A stretch of DNA of 64,000 bases, taken from positions 2,170,001 to 2,234,000 of the forward strand of contig NZ_CP134867.1 in assembly GCF_031954525.1 (NCBI RefSeq). Reading direction: 5' to 3'. Every line of letters begins with the position of its first letter. Position 1 is the stretch's first letter. This document shows, one piece after another, positions 1-10,868 of the stretch. The notes beneath the pieces are model-generated. The model ran no database searches and was not told where the DNA came from. It saw nothing but the letters and a program-made list of their open reading frames with translations. This DNA is from Dyella sp. BiH032 (GTDB taxonomy: Bacteria; Pseudomonadota; Gammaproteobacteria; Xanthomonadales; Rhodanobacteraceae). A program made the position numbers and the translations under genes.

Positions 1-1227
1 GCGATCGAGGGTGGCGAGGGGGCTGATGGCGTGGAGGGCGCGGGCGGTCTGGTGGAGGGAGGCGCGGCGGCGTTCGAGGATCTGGAAGATCGCCTGGCGC
101 AGGCGGCGTTCCTGTTGCGCGAGCTGTTGTGCGTAGAGCGAAAGACGCTGGCGCGGATGGCGGGCGAGCAGGCGGGCGTGGGTGCGTTCGAGGCGGCGTT
201 CGCGGTCGCGCATCGCTTCGCGCATGGCGACGGCCAGGCGATGGCGCAGATGAGCGAGGCGTTCGCGGTCGCGCAGCAGCCGGGTCTGGGGGCGCTGCGC
301 CTGCAGGCGGGCGAGCAGATGGTCGGTGCGCTGGATCAGCGCGTGCAGCCGGCGTTGCTGCAGGGTGGCCATGCGCTGGCGCAGCTGCTGCAGGTGGCGG
401 CGGATGGCCTGGGCGTCGGGCACCAGCAGTTCCGCGGCGGCGGAAGGCGTGGGCGCGCGCAGGTCGGCGACGAAGTCGGCGATGCTGAAATCGACCTCGT
501 GGCCCACCGCCGACACCACCGGCACCGCGCTGGCATGCACCGCGCGCGCGACCTGTTCGTCGTTGAAGGCCCACAGGTCTTCCAGCGAACCGCCGCCGCG
601 GGTCAGCAGCAGCACGTCATAGCGTCCGCTGGCCGAGGCGCGGCGGAGCATAGAGACGATCGCGGGCGGCGCTTCGCGGCCCTGCACCGGTACGGGCAGC
701 ACCTCGACCTCGGCCAGCGGCCAGCGTCGCGACATCACGCTGAGTACGTCGCGGACAGCCGCGCCGGTCGCCGAGGTGATGACGCCAATGCGCTTGGCGA
801 AGGCGGGCAGTGGGCGCTTGCGTGCCGGGTCGAACAGACCTTCCGCATCCAGGCGCGCCTTCAGCTGCTCGAACTCGCGTTGCAGCGCGCCTTCGCCGGC
901 CGGTTCCATGTGTTCGGCGACCAGCTGGAATTCACCGCGCGGTTCGTAGAGGCCCACGCGGGCGCGCACCAGCACGTGCATGCCGTCGACGGGGCGGAAG
1001 CGCAGCCAGCCGGTCTTAGGCCGGAACATCGCGCAGCGCACCTGCGCGTTGGCATCTTTCAGGGTGAAGTACAGATGCCCGGAGGCGGGCCGCGCCACGT
1101 TGGACAGCTCGCCCTCGATCCACACCAGCGGCAGCGCGTCCTCCAGCAGGTCGCGGACCAGCCGGTTGAGCGAGCTTGGCGTGAGGATGTGCCGCGGCGG
1201 CGGCGCGGGTGCGTCGGGCGAGTGCAT
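1..1227 (-). CDS. xseA: Exodeoxyribonuclease VII large subunit (3' end outside window)
   Basis: The frame starts at the ATG complementary to 1225-1227 and stays open for 409 codons to base 1, so the C-terminus is missing. XseA is the catalytic large subunit of exonuclease VII, which degrades single-stranded DNA with XseB. Visible features are an N-terminal OB-fold ([29 protein letters not shown]), the central catalytic domain ([43 protein letters not shown]) and a long Arg/Gln/Leu-rich coiled coil reaching the window edge, ending in SPLATLDR. The order and motifs are those of ordinary XseA proteins. The gene lies 101 nt downstream of the phospholipase D-like gene on the same strand, and co-transcription is possible. 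Identity is secure; only the truncation limits the call. Confidence 0.95.
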   Translation of the reverse strand, partial: MHSPDAPAPPPRHILTPSSLNRLVRDLLEDALPLVWIEGELSNVARPASGHLYFTLKDANAQVRCAMFRPKTGWLRFRPVDGMHVLVRARVGLYEPRGEFQLVAEHMEPAGEGALQREFEQLKARLDAEGLFDPARKRPLPAFAKRIGVITSATGAAVRDVLSVMSRRWPLAEVEVLPVPVQGREAPPAIVSMLRRASASGRYDVLLLTRGGGSLEDLWAFNDEQVARAVHASAVPVVSAVGHEVDFSIADFVADLRAPTPSAAAELLVPDAQAIRRHLQQLRQRMATLQQRRLHALIQRTDHLLARLQAQRPQTRLLRDRERLAHLRHRLAVAMREAMRDRERRLERTHARLLARHPRQRLSLYAQQLAQQERRLRQAIFQILERRRASLHQTARALHAISPLATLDR

Positions 1228-1328
1228 GGAAAGCGGGAGACTAGCACGATCCGCTTGGATTCCATCGACTTGGACGGGAGAGCGCAGGTGGCTTGTCAGA
1301 GGCCCCGGCTAAGCGCCTGATAAGTCGC

Positions 1329-2801
<1,473 letters not shown>

Positions 2802-2886
2802 GGCCGGAGGCCGCCGGGGACGCCGTGAAGGAGGGATGAAGCGGGGTCATGCAGCGTGCTCGGGGTTTCTGTCATGCTGCGCGCCC

Positions 2887-4845
2887 ATGACGCCCGAGCA
2901 ACGTCACACCGACACGGAAGCCTGCGCCCGGCACATCGCCGAACGACTCGGGCCCGACCTGCGCATCGCCGCGCCGCTCGGACTGGGCAAGCCGCACGGA
3001 CTGCTCAATGCGCTGTACCGGTTGGCGATGGACGACGCCTCCCGTTCCATGACGCTCTACACCGCGCTATCGCTCACCCGGCCGCGGCCCGCGCCGGGTC
3101 TGGAAGAGCGTTTCGCCAAGCCGTTCCTCGACCGCCACTTCGGGTTGGACGCCGAGGACCCGCAGTACGCCGTCGACCAGGCCCGCAACGCGCTGCCGCC
3201 CAACGTGGCGGTGCACGAGTTCTACATGCAGTCCGGCGCGCTGCTGGGTTCGGGCAGCGCGCAGCGCAACTACATCAGCCAGAACTACACGCACGTCGCG
3301 CGCGACCTGGTCGTGCAGGACATCAACCTGCTGGTGCAGCTGGTGGCCCGGCGCGAGACGCCGGCCGGCGTGCGCTACAGCTTGTCCTGCAACCCCGACC
3401 TCACGCTGGATTTCCTCGACCAGGCCAAGGCGGCCGGCAAGCCGCGGCCGCTGTGCGTGGCGGTAGTGCATCCGGACCTGCCTTACCTCAGCGGCCACGC
3501 CGAAGTGCCGGAGGATTTCTTCGACCTGGAACTTCACCCGGAGACGAGCGCGCCACTCTTTGCCCTGCCGCGGCAGCCGGTGGACCTGGCCGAGTACGCG
3601 CTGGGCCTGCACGCCAGCGCGCTGGTCAAGGACGGCGGCTGCCTGCAGATCGGCATCGGCGCGCTGGCCGATGCGCTGGTGCACGCGCTGCTGATGCGCC
3701 AGCGCGACAACGTGCACTGGCGCCGCGCGCTGGTGGCGCTGGACCCGCGCGGCGCCACGCATGCGCTGGCCGCGCGCTTCGGCGGCCTGGCGCCGTTCGA
3801 GACGGGGCTGTACGGCGCCAGCGAAATGGTGATGGATGGCTTCATGCACCTGCAGCGCGCCGGCATCCTGCGGCGGCGCAGTTGGGACAACCTGGCGCTG
3901 GAGCGTGCCGCGGCGGCGGGGCGGCTCGCGCCGGAAACACCCGGCGGGCATTACCTGCGCGGCGCATTCTTCCTGGGCACGAAAGAGCTGTACCGCTGGT
4001 TGCACGAGACGGAGGCGGCCGATCCCGACGCCATCGACATGTGCCGCGTCTCCAACGTCAACCAGCTGTACGGCAACCACCAGACGCTGGCCGCCTTGCA
4101 GCGGCGCGGCGCGCGCTTCTTCAACACCTGCATGATGGCGACCGTGCTCGGCGCGGCGGTATCCGACGGGCTGGAGGACGGCCGCGTGGTCAGCGGCGTG
4201 GGCGGACAGTACAACTTCGTGGCGATGGCCCACGAACTTCCGGATGGCCGTTCCGCGCTGCTGCTGCGCGCCACGCGCAAGGTGCGCGGCACGGTGGAAA
4301 CCAATATCCGTTTCAACTACGGCCACGTCACCATTCCGCGCCACCTGCGCGACCTGTTCGTCACTGAGTACGGCGTGGCGGACTTGCGCGGCAAGACCGA
4401 CAGCGAATGCGTGGAAGCCATGCTCTCCATCAGCGACGCGCGTTTCCTCGATGCGCTGTGCGCGGAAGCCAAGGCGGCGGGCAAGTTGTCGCCCGATTTC
4501 CAGATTCCCGAGAAATGGCGCCGCAACCGGCCCGAATGCCTGCGCGAGGCGCTGGCGCCGCTGGAACGCCTGGGGCTGTTTCCGGCCTTTCCGTTCGGCA
4601 GTGACTTCACCGAGGTGGAGCAGCGCCTGCTGCCGGCGCTGAGCTGGCTGAAGTCGGCAAGCGGCTCCTGGCGCGGACGGCTGGGTCTGCTGCGCGCATG
4701 GTTCCGGCCGGGGGAAACCGCCGCAGGCGAGGACGAGGCGCTGGTGCGCATGGACCTGGTCGGGCAGGGCAGCCTGAAGGAGCGGGCGCTGCGGCGCCTC
4801 GTGCTGGCGGGGCTGCGGCGCACGGCCAAGGCGCGGGCCTCGTGA
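2887..4845 (+). CDS. Acetyl-CoA hydrolase/CoA-transferase family protein
   Basis: The 652-residue product belongs to the acetyl-CoA hydrolase/4-hydroxybutyrate CoA-transferase family, which moves CoA between acyl donors and carboxylates through a glutamyl-CoA intermediate. The motif GLYGASEMVMDGF (around residues 306-318) contains the expected catalytic Glu. The C-terminal half has GVGGQYNFVAMAHEL, TRKVRGTVETNIRFNYG and VTEYGVADLRGKTD, typical of the C-terminal domain. The protein is longer than most family members (about 430-550 residues), with an extended N-terminal region and a C-terminal tail after KWRRNRPECL. The ATG at 2887 was chosen over an in-frame upstream start at 2800, because the intervening residues are Arg/Gly-rich and not protein-like. 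Substrate is unknown. Confidence 0.85.
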   Translation: MTPEQRHTDTEACARHIAERLGPDLRIAAPLGLGKPHGLLNALYRLAMDDASRSMTLYTALSLTRPRPAPGLEERFAKPFLDRHFGLDAEDPQYAVDQARNALPPNVAVHEFYMQSGALLGSGSAQRNYISQNYTHVARDLVVQDINLLVQLVARRETPAGVRYSLSCNPDLTLDFLDQAKAAGKPRPLCVAVVHPDLPYLSGHAEVPEDFFDLELHPETSAPLFALPRQPVDLAEYALGLHASALVKDGGCLQIGIGALADALVHALLMRQRDNVHWRRALVALDPRGATHALAARFGGLAPFETGLYGASEMVMDGFMHLQRAGILRRRSWDNLALERAAAAGRLAPETPGGHYLRGAFFLGTKELYRWLHETEAADPDAIDMCRVSNVNQLYGNHQTLAALQRRGARFFNTCMMATVLGAAVSDGLEDGRVVSGVGGQYNFVAMAHELPDGRSALLLRATRKVRGTVETNIRFNYGHVTIPRHLRDLFVTEYGVADLRGKTDSECVEAMLSISDARFLDALCAEAKAAGKLSPDFQIPEKWRRNRPECLREALAPLERLGLFPAFPFGSDFTEVEQRLLPALSWLKSASGSWRGRLGLLRAWFRPGETAAGEDEALVRMDLVGQGSLKERALRRLVLAGLRRTAKARAS

Positions 4846-4906
4846 GGCAAGGGCGGGGCTGCCCCATGCTTTAAACTTCTCCGCCCGACGACGACGCCCG
4901 GTCCCC

Positions 4907-5311
4907 ATGTCCTCTGCCGAAACCCTGATCCGCCGCTATTACGACGCCTTCAACCAGGCGAACTGGTCCGCCATGCTCGATTGCCTTGCCGACGACGTCG
5001 CCCACGACGTCAACCAGGGCGGGCGCGAGACCGGGCGCGACGCATTCGCCGCCTTTCTCGGACGGATGGAGCGCAGCTATCGCGAGCAGCTGAAAGACAT
5101 CGCAGTGATGGTCAGCGCCGATGGCCGCCGCGCCGCCGCCGAATACGTGGTGCACGGGGAATACCTGGCCGACGACGAAGGCCTGCCGCCGGCGCAGGGG
5201 CAGCGATACGTACTGCCCGGCGGCGCGTTCTTCGAGCTGCGGGACGGGCGCATCGCGCGCGTCACCAATTACTACAACCTCAACGACTGGATCGCCCAGG
5301 TCGGCGGCTGA
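4907..5311 (+). CDS. SnoaL-like / ketosteroid isomerase-related protein
   Basis: This 134-residue protein has the pattern of a single NTF2-like (SnoaL) fold: N-terminal helix ETLIRRYYDAFNQANW, strand DDVAHDVNQGG, and C-terminal strands GGAFFELRDGRIARVTNYYNLNDWI. It resembles the family annotated as ketosteroid isomerase-related proteins, whose substrates are mostly unknown. It starts 61 nt after the CoA-transferase gene and its stop is 2 nt before the GNAT gene start, so it is probably co-transcribed with the latter. Function beyond a small cone-shaped ligand-binding or isomerase fold is not inferred. Confidence 0.8.
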   Translation: MSSAETLIRRYYDAFNQANWSAMLDCLADDVAHDVNQGGRETGRDAFAAFLGRMERSYREQLKDIAVMVSADGRRAAAEYVVHGEYLADDEGLPPAQGQRYVLPGGAFFELRDGRIARVTNYYNLNDWIAQVGG

Positions 5312-5313
5312 GC

Positions 5314-5910
5314 ATGGCGATCGACGTCATCACCTGCGCCGGCGAGGCGGTGGCTCCCTACGTGAGGGACCTGGCCCGGCTGCGCATCGCGGTGTTCCGC
5401 GAGTATCCGTACCTGTACGAAGGCGATGCGGCGTACGAACAGCGTTATCTCACCGCCTATGCGCGCTCGCCGCGCAGCGTCTTCGTGCTGGCGCTGGACG
5501 AGGGCAGGGTGGTCGGCGCGTCGACCGGACTGCCCCTGGCGGACGATGGCGAGGCGTTCCATCGGCCGTTCCTTGAACGTGGCCTGCCGCTGGACGAAGT
5601 GTTTTATTTCGGCGAGTCGGTGCTGCTGGGCGATTACCGCGGACAGGGCATCGGCCACCGTTTCTTCGACGAACGCGAAGCCCACGCGCGGCGTCTCGGC
5701 GGCTTTCGGTTGACCGCGTTCTGCGCGGTGGAACGGGCAGAAGACGACCCGCGGCGGCCCGCCGGCTACCGGCCCAACGATGCCTTCTGGCGCAAGCGCG
5801 GCTATGAACGGCAGGAAGACATGTTCTGCATGCTGGCGTGGAAGGAGCCGGGCGATGCCGAGCCGCGCGGCCACTCGCTGCGCTTCTGGTTGCGTCCGCT
5901 GGACGCCTGA
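5314..5910 (+). CDS. GNAT family N-acetyltransferase
   Basis: This 198-residue protein has a GNAT acyl-CoA binding signature, FGESVLLGDYRGQGIGHRFFDEREAHAR (about residues 97-124). The RGQGIG segment forms the pyrophosphate-binding loop of motif A. The N-terminal part (LARLRIAVFREYPYLYEG) and the C-terminal NDAFWRKRGY (motif B region) fit the family. The acceptor substrate is unknown. The gene begins 2 nt after the SnoaL-like stop, so the two probably form a small transcription unit with folC, which starts 28 nt further on. Confidence 0.85.
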   Translation: MAIDVITCAGEAVAPYVRDLARLRIAVFREYPYLYEGDAAYEQRYLTAYARSPRSVFVLALDEGRVVGASTGLPLADDGEAFHRPFLERGLPLDEVFYFGESVLLGDYRGQGIGHRFFDEREAHARRLGGFRLTAFCAVERAEDDPRRPAGYRPNDAFWRKRGYERQEDMFCMLAWKEPGDAEPRGHSLRFWLRPLDA

Positions 5911-5938
5911 CTCTCTTTACTTTGCGGAAACCCCACGC

Positions 5939-7207
5939 ATGTCCCGCACGCTGGCCGAGTGGCTGAGCTATCAGGAGCGCGTCAACGCACGCGGCATCGA
6001 ACTGGGCCTGGAGCGCGTGCGCGCGGTCTGGCAACGCATGGGTACGCCCTGGCCGGCGCGCTGGGTCGTCACCGTCGGCGGCACCAACGGCAAGGGCTCC
6101 ACGGTGGCGATGCTCGAAGCGATGCTTCGCGCGGCCGGGTGCCGCGTCGGCTGTTACACCTCGCCACACCTGCTGCGCTACAACGAGCGCATTCGCATCG
6201 ACGGGCGCGATGCGGAGGACCTGGCGCTGGTGGAGAGCTTCGAGCGCATCGAGGCGGCGCGCGGCGACATCCCGCTCACCTACTTCGAGTTCGGCACGCT
6301 TGCCGCGCTGGACCTGTTCGCCCGCGCAGGGCTGGATGCGGCGGTGCTGGAAGTGGGGCTGGGCGGACGGCTCGACGCCATCAATATCGTGGACGCGGAC
6401 GTGGCGGTGATCACCACCGTCGATCTGGATCACATGGACTGGCTCGGCGCCGACCGCGACCTGATCGGCCGCGAGAAGGCGGGCATTGCGCGCGCCGGCC
6501 GGCCCGCGATCGTCGGCGAGCGCGCGCCGCCTTCCGGGTTGCTGGAGGCGTTGTCCGCCTGCGGCGCGCGCGTGGAGCGGGCCGGCATCGATTTCGAGGT
6601 GGAACGGCAGGCGGCCGGCTGGCGCTGGCGGCACGCCGATGGCACCTCATTCGATCTGCCGGACCCCGCGCTCGCGGCGCCGGTGCAATACGCCAATGCG
6701 GCGGCGGCGATCGCGGCCCTGCATGCGGCGGGCAGCGGCGGGCCGGTCCGGCCCGAGGCCCTGGCGCAGGCCGCCGCCGAAGGCGTGAGGACGGCCCGCG
6801 TCGCGGCGCGCCTGCAATCGCTGGGCGGCGACCCGGAGCTGATCGTGGACGTCGGCCACAACCCGCAGGCGGCGCGCGCCCTGGCCGAATGGCTGGATGC
6901 GCATCCGGGCGGACGCGTGCACGCGGTGTACGGCGCGCTGTCGGACAAGGACGTGGCTGGCGTCATCGCCGCGCTGGGCGAGCGCATCGGACATTGGCAC
7001 CTGGCCAGCCTGGAGCGCGATACGCCGCGCGGGCTGCCCGCGGCGTCGTTGCGCGACTCGCTGCGGCAGACCTTGCCGGATCCTGCCTGCGACGTTCACG
7101 CCGACGTGGCCGCCGCGCTCGCCGCGGCGCGTGCGGCAGCGAAGCCCGGGGAGCGGATCCTGGCGTTCGGTTCCTTCTTCGTCGCAGCGGCCGTGCTTTC
7201 GGAATGA
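5939..7207 (+). CDS. folC: Bifunctional folylpolyglutamate synthase/dihydrofolate synthase
   Basis: The 422-residue enzyme adds glutamate to dihydropteroate and to reduced folates in an ATP-dependent Mur-ligase-type reaction in the cytosol. The ATP-binding loop GGTNGKGS is at residues 47-54, followed by YTSPHLLRYNERIRIDG (folate-binding region), LEVGLGGRLDAINIVD, TTVDLDHMDWLG, and the C-terminal domain motif VDVGHNPQAARALAEWL. Length is normal. The ATG at 5939 was chosen because MSRTLAEWLSYQERV is a standard FolC N-terminus; upstream in-frame sequence overlaps the GNAT gene. It lies upstream of a dedD-like gene, cvpA and purF, a well-known arrangement in gammaproteobacteria. Confidence 0.96.
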   Translation: MSRTLAEWLSYQERVNARGIELGLERVRAVWQRMGTPWPARWVVTVGGTNGKGSTVAMLEAMLRAAGCRVGCYTSPHLLRYNERIRIDGRDAEDLALVESFERIEAARGDIPLTYFEFGTLAALDLFARAGLDAAVLEVGLGGRLDAINIVDADVAVITTVDLDHMDWLGADRDLIGREKAGIARAGRPAIVGERAPPSGLLEALSACGARVERAGIDFEVERQAAGWRWRHADGTSFDLPDPALAAPVQYANAAAAIAALHAAGSGGPVRPEALAQAAAEGVRTARVAARLQSLGGDPELIVDVGHNPQAARALAEWLDAHPGGRVHAVYGALSDKDVAGVIAALGERIGHWHLASLERDTPRGLPAASLRDSLRQTLPDPACDVHADVAAALAAARAAAKPGERILAFGSFFVAAAVLSE

Positions 7208-7277
7208 ACGCATGGCGGGCCGCACGGTCCACTGATCCGTCATCGCCGCGCTCGCATGGGTGACCGGCTGGGTCGGG

Positions 7278-7283
7278 TATAAT
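7278..7283 (+). promoter_or_regulatory. Consensus -10 hexamer upstream of the dedD-like gene
   Basis: TATAAT lies 43 nt before the TTG start of the SPOR-domain gene, in the folC-dedD gap. No good -35 hexamer is found at 16-18 bp spacing, so the promoter assignment rests on a perfect -10 alone. It would give the dedD-cvpA-purF group its own transcription start. Confidence 0.5.
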
Positions 7284-7325
7284 CCCGCCGTTTCTTGTTT
7301 GCGCTTTGCCGCCTTGGAGCCCCTC

Positions 7326-8384
7326 TTGAAAACACGTCTGCTGGGTGCCGCCGTCCTGATCGCGCTGGCGGTGCTGTTCGTGCCGATGTTCTTCTCCAGC
7401 ACGCCGCCGGGCACGGGTGGCGACGAAACGGTAAGCCTGGCGATCCCGCCCGCGCCCGACCGCGACCTGCAGACGCGCACCATGAGCCTGACCCCGGGCG
7501 CCGCGCCGGCATCCACGGCCGCCGCGGCCCCGCGTCCTGCCTCCTCCGCCGCCGGCCAGGCCGCGGCGACACCGGTGGGCTCGGACCGGCTGGCCACGGT
7601 GGACATCGGTTCCAACCGGCCGCGCGACGTCGAGACCGATCCCGCCGCCGGGCAGAAGCCGGCGCCGACCACCGTCACGCCGGGCAGCAGCCCGTCCCAG
7701 CCGGTGATCCCGGCTCAGGGACAGGCTTCCTCGAAGCCCGCCGCCCAGCCGGTGATTCCCGCCCAGACCAAGCCCGCCGACAGCAAGCCTGCCGCGACGC
7801 CGGCGCCGGAGCAGCCGGCGGCGACTGCCGCGCACGGCCGCTTCACGCTCAATCTGAGCGCCTATGCGTCCGCCGCCAGCGCGCAGAGCCTGGTGCAGCG
7901 CGTGCGCGCGCTGGGCTATCCGGTCGCCAGCCGCCCGATCACGCAGGGCGGCAAGCAGCTCACCCTTGTCACCGCCGGACCGTTCGACAGCCGCGCGGCT
8001 GCCGAAGCCGCACGGCTGAAGATCACGCAGACGATCCCTGGCGCACCGGCTCGCCTCGAAGGCAGCGCCAGCACGCCCGCGCAAGACGACGCTCCGGCCG
8101 CAGCCGCAGCCGCAGCCGCGCCCGCTGCCGCCAAACCCGCCGCGCGTGCGGGCGGCTGGGCAGTGCAGGTGGCGGCGATGGGCAGCCAGGCGGACGCCAA
8201 CGCGTTGCGCGACAAGCTGCGCGCCAACGGTTTCGACGGCTACGTGGACACGGTCAACGCGGGCGGCAAGCAGCTGTGGCGCGTGCGCGCCGGCCCGCAG
8301 ACCCAGCGCGACGATGCACTGCGCGTGCGCGACCAGATCAAGAGCAAGCTCGGCCTCGCCGGCAACGTCGTCACGGCACCTTGA
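7326..8384 (+). CDS. DedD-like SPOR-domain membrane protein with two SPOR repeats
   Basis: This 352-residue protein has an N-terminal membrane anchor (LLGAAVLIALAVLFVPMFF), a long Ala/Pro-rich periplasmic linker, and two C-terminal SPOR-type modules: GRFTLNLSAYASAASAQSLV and following (about residues 174-245), and GWAVQVAAMGSQADANALRD and following (about 277-350). SPOR domains bind denuded glycan strands at the division septum. The TTG start is preceded by TTGGAG with about 7 nt spacing and gives the canonical MKTRLLGA start. Upstream in-frame codons at 7260 overlap the promoter. Position before cvpA and purF matches DedD. Most DedD proteins have one SPOR domain; the first module here is more diverged. 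Confidence 0.85.
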   Translation: MKTRLLGAAVLIALAVLFVPMFFSSTPPGTGGDETVSLAIPPAPDRDLQTRTMSLTPGAAPASTAAAAPRPASSAAGQAAATPVGSDRLATVDIGSNRPRDVETDPAAGQKPAPTTVTPGSSPSQPVIPAQGQASSKPAAQPVIPAQTKPADSKPAATPAPEQPAATAAHGRFTLNLSAYASAASAQSLVQRVRALGYPVASRPITQGGKQLTLVTAGPFDSRAAAEAARLKITQTIPGAPARLEGSASTPAQDDAPAAAAAAAAPAAAKPAARAGGWAVQVAAMGSQADANALRDKLRANGFDGYVDTVNAGGKQLWRVRAGPQTQRDDALRVRDQIKSKLGLAGNVVTAP

Positions 8385-8403
8385 GGCGCAGGCAGTCACG
8401 ACA

Positions 8404-9168
8404 GTGAACTGGGCCGACTACATCATCCTCGCGGTGCTTGGCCTGTCGGTCTTGATCGGGCTGTGGCGCGGCCTCATCTCCGAGGTGCTCGGCCTGATGA
8501 TCTGGGTGGCCGCGGCTTGGGTGACCTGGATCTTCGGCCCGTCGGTGTCTTCGCTGTACGAGCACAGCATCAGCCTGCCTTCGGCGCGACTGGCGGCCGG
8601 CTACGGCACATGTTTCGTCGGCGTGCTCGTCGGCGGCGTGATCTTGCGGTTCCTGGTGGCCCGGCTGGTGCAGGGCACCGGGTTGAGCGGCACGGATCGC
8701 CTGCTGGGCATGCTGTTCGGCCTGGCTCGCGGCGTGCTGGTGGTGACGGTGGGTGTGTTCCTGGTCAGCTTGACCGCGCTCGCCCGCGACCCGTGGTGGC
8801 AGCAGTCGGTCTTGCTGCCGCAGTTCAAGGGAGTGGCTGCGTGGCTCGGCGACCAGGTGCCAGGCAGCGCCAAGCGCTTCCTGCAGCCCTCGGCGGTGAT
8901 GGACCAGCTTCCGGCGATGCCGTCGAAGCTGCCGGAACTGCCGTCGAAGCTGCCGGAGCTGCCGGCGGGCCTGTCCGGCTTGTCGTTGCCGAGCCAGCTT
9001 CCTTCGCTGCCGGCGGCGATGCAGGGCATGGGCCCGGCGTCCGGCCGCAGCACGACGACACGCGATCCGGCCTCGGTGGATGCCGCGCCGCGCGGAATGG
9101 ACAACCTCAGTACCGAGCGCGACCCGGCTTCCGTGGACCACGCGCCGCGCCACACAACGAATCCCTAA
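8404..9168 (+). CDS. cvpA: CvpA family membrane protein with repetitive C-terminal tail
   Basis: The 254-residue protein starts with GTG 19 nt after the dedD-like stop. Four hydrophobic segments in the first about 130 residues (WADYIILAVLGLSVLIGLW, LGLMIWVAAAWVTWIFG, YGTCFVGVLVGGVILRFLVA, LFGLARGVLVVTVGVFLVSL) are typical of CvpA, an inner-membrane protein linked to colicin V production and envelope stress. The tail is unusual: LP-rich tandem units (LPSKLPELPSKLPELP) and then two copies of RDPASVD-x-APR. The tail lacks predicted membrane segments and is likely extra-membrane. Upstream of purF, as in E. coli. Confidence 0.88.
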   Translation: MNWADYIILAVLGLSVLIGLWRGLISEVLGLMIWVAAAWVTWIFGPSVSSLYEHSISLPSARLAAGYGTCFVGVLVGGVILRFLVARLVQGTGLSGTDRLLGMLFGLARGVLVVTVGVFLVSLTALARDPWWQQSVLLPQFKGVAAWLGDQVPGSAKRFLQPSAVMDQLPAMPSKLPELPSKLPELPAGLSGLSLPSQLPSLPAAMQGMGPASGRSTTTRDPASVDAAPRGMDNLSTERDPASVDHAPRHTTNP

Positions 9169-9186
9169 GCTCTACAGGCAACAACC

Positions 9187-10662
9187 ATGTGCGGAATCAT
9201 CGGCATTGTCGGTACCACCGAGGTGGCATCGGCCCTCTATGACGGCCTGACGGTGCTGCAGCACCGCGGCCAGGATGCGGCCGGCATCGCCACCGTCGAG
9301 GGCGCACGGCTGCGCCTGCACAAGGGCAACGGACTGGTCCGCGACGTGTTCAGCCAGAGCTCGATGAGCGGCCTGCGCGGGCGCATCGGCATGGGGCATT
9401 GCCGCTATCCGACGGCCGGCTCGGAGGGGTCCTCCGAGGCGCAGCCGTTCTACGTGAACTCGCCCTACGGCATCGCCTTCGCGCACAACGGCAACCTGGT
9501 GAACACGGAGGTGCTGCGCCGCGAGATGTTCGAGGACGACCGGCGCCACATCAACACCGATTCCGACTCCGAGGTGCTGCTCAACGTGCTGGCGCACGAG
9601 CTGCAGATCCAGGGCCGGATGGCGCTCACGCCCGATCACATCTTCAAGGCCGTGGCCGGTGTGCACGCGCGCGCCCGCGGCGGCTATGCCTGCCTCGCGT
9701 TGATCCTGGGCTACGGCCTGCTGGCCTTCCGCGACCCCAATGGCATCCGCCCGCTGGTGCTGGGCGAGCGCGTCACGGCGGAAGGGCGCGAGTACGCGGT
9801 GGCCTCCGAATCAGTGGCGCTGGACATCCTGGGCTTCAAGCGCCTGCGCGACCTGGCGCCGGGCGAGGCGGTATTCATCAGCGAGGACGGCCAGCTCTTC
9901 AGCCGCCTGTGCGCCGAGGGCGCGGTGCACGCGCCGTGCATTTTCGAGTACGTCTACCTGGCGCGGCCGGACTCGATGATCGAGAACGTGTCGGTCTACA
10001 AGGCGCGCCTGCGCATGGGCCAGAAGCTGGCCGAGAAAATCCTGCGCGAGCGGCCCGACCACGGCATCGACGCGGTGATTCCGATTCCCGACACCGCCCG
10101 TACCGCCGCCAGCGCACTGGCCGAGGCCCTGGGCGTGCCGTTCCGCGAGGGCTTCGTCAAGAACCGCTACATCGGCCGCACCTTCATCATGCCGGGGCAG
10201 GGCGAGCGCGTGAAATCGGTGCGCCGCAAGCTCAATGCGGTGGAGCTGGAGTTCCGCAAGAAGAACGTGCTGCTGGTGGACGACTCGATCGTGCGCGGCA
10301 CCACCTCGCGCCAGATCATCCAGATGGCGCGCGACGCCGGCGCCAGGAACGTGTTCTTCGCCTCCGCCGCACCGCCGGTGCGCTACCCGAACGTGTACGG
10401 CATCGACATGCCCGCCGCCTCCGAGCTGGTCGCCGCCGGCCACACCGAGAAGGAAGTGGAGAAGATGCTCGGCGCCGACTGGCTGATCTACCAGGACCTG
10501 AAGGATCTGTACTGGGCGGTGCAGGACGGCAACGAATCGCTGATGCATTTCGACGCTTCCTGCTTCAATGGCGAGTACGTGACCGGCCTGGACAAGCAGT
10601 ATCTGGAGCAGATCGAGATGCTGCGCTCGGACGACGCGAAGGCGGCACGCCGCAGCGCATGA
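9187..10662 (+). CDS. purF: Amidophosphoribosyltransferase
   Basis: PurF catalyses the first committed step of purine synthesis, making 5-phosphoribosylamine from PRPP and glutamine. The 491-residue product starts MCGIIGIVG, where Cys2 is the N-terminal nucleophile of the class II glutaminase domain. Further signatures are [23 protein letters not shown] and FAHNGNLVN (glutaminase), [10 protein letters not shown], and the PRPP-binding loop [17 protein letters not shown] (about residues 363-380). Length and motifs are complete. It follows cvpA by 18 nt. Two GC-rich hairpins follow the stop codon. Confidence 0.97.
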   Translation: MCGIIGIVGTTEVASALYDGLTVLQHRGQDAAGIATVEGARLRLHKGNGLVRDVFSQSSMSGLRGRIGMGHCRYPTAGSEGSSEAQPFYVNSPYGIAFAHNGNLVNTEVLRREMFEDDRRHINTDSDSEVLLNVLAHELQIQGRMALTPDHIFKAVAGVHARARGGYACLALILGYGLLAFRDPNGIRPLVLGERVTAEGREYAVASESVALDILGFKRLRDLAPGEAVFISEDGQLFSRLCAEGAVHAPCIFEYVYLARPDSMIENVSVYKARLRMGQKLAEKILRERPDHGIDAVIPIPDTARTAASALAEALGVPFREGFVKNRYIGRTFIMPGQGERVKSVRRKLNAVELEFRKKNVLLVDDSIVRGTTSRQIIQMARDAGARNVFFASAAPPVRYPNVYGIDMPAASELVAAGHTEKEVEKMLGADWLIYQDLKDLYWAVQDGNESLMHFDASCFNGEYVTGLDKQYLEQIEMLRSDDAKAARRSA

Positions 10663-10667
10663 CCCCG

Positions 10668-10692
10668 GGCCCTCTCCTGATCGGAGAGGCCC
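10668..10692 (+). terminator. GC-rich hairpin after purF
   Basis: CCTCTCC and GGAGAGG (10671-10677 and 10683-10689) pair around a TGATC loop, 8 nt after the purF stop, with additional G/C pairing outside. There is no U-tract, so it is an imperfect terminator candidate. It may instead be a diverged partner of the repeat that follows. Confidence 0.4.
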
Positions 10693-10698
10693 GCAGCT

Positions 10699-10734
10699 CC
10701 CTCTCCCCTCCGGGGAGAGGGTTGGGGTGAGGGG
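10699..10734. repeat. REP-like palindrome, copy 1
   Basis: CCCTCTCCCC and GGGGAGAGGG (10699-10708 and 10712-10721) form a perfect 10-bp stem with a TCC loop. They are followed by the tail GTTGGGGTGAGGGG. Similar units occur at 16946-16981 and, inverted, at 17148-17182. The widely spaced intergenic copies and palindrome-plus-tail structure fit a REP-type element. Confidence 0.75.
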
Positions 10735-10868
10735 AACCTACGGAGCGCAGACCTCCCGCACTTCAGTCCCTTAGCCGGCGCACTCCCTCATCGCCGCCTT
10801 CGCGCCTGCGCTCACCGCCGGATCCGCCGGCCGAGCCCATGCCTCGGCCAACGCTAAACTCCCTCTCC

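Noticed and set aside
31..1320. Plus-strand open frame of 429 codons over xseA
   Set aside because: Its composition is Ala/Arg/Gly/His-rich and typical of the antisense of a GC-rich gene. The minus-strand frame carries all XseA motifs.
3067..4908. Minus-strand open frame of 613 codons over the CoA-transferase gene
   Set aside because: It is a shadow of the real plus-strand gene, with no domain and GC-driven composition.
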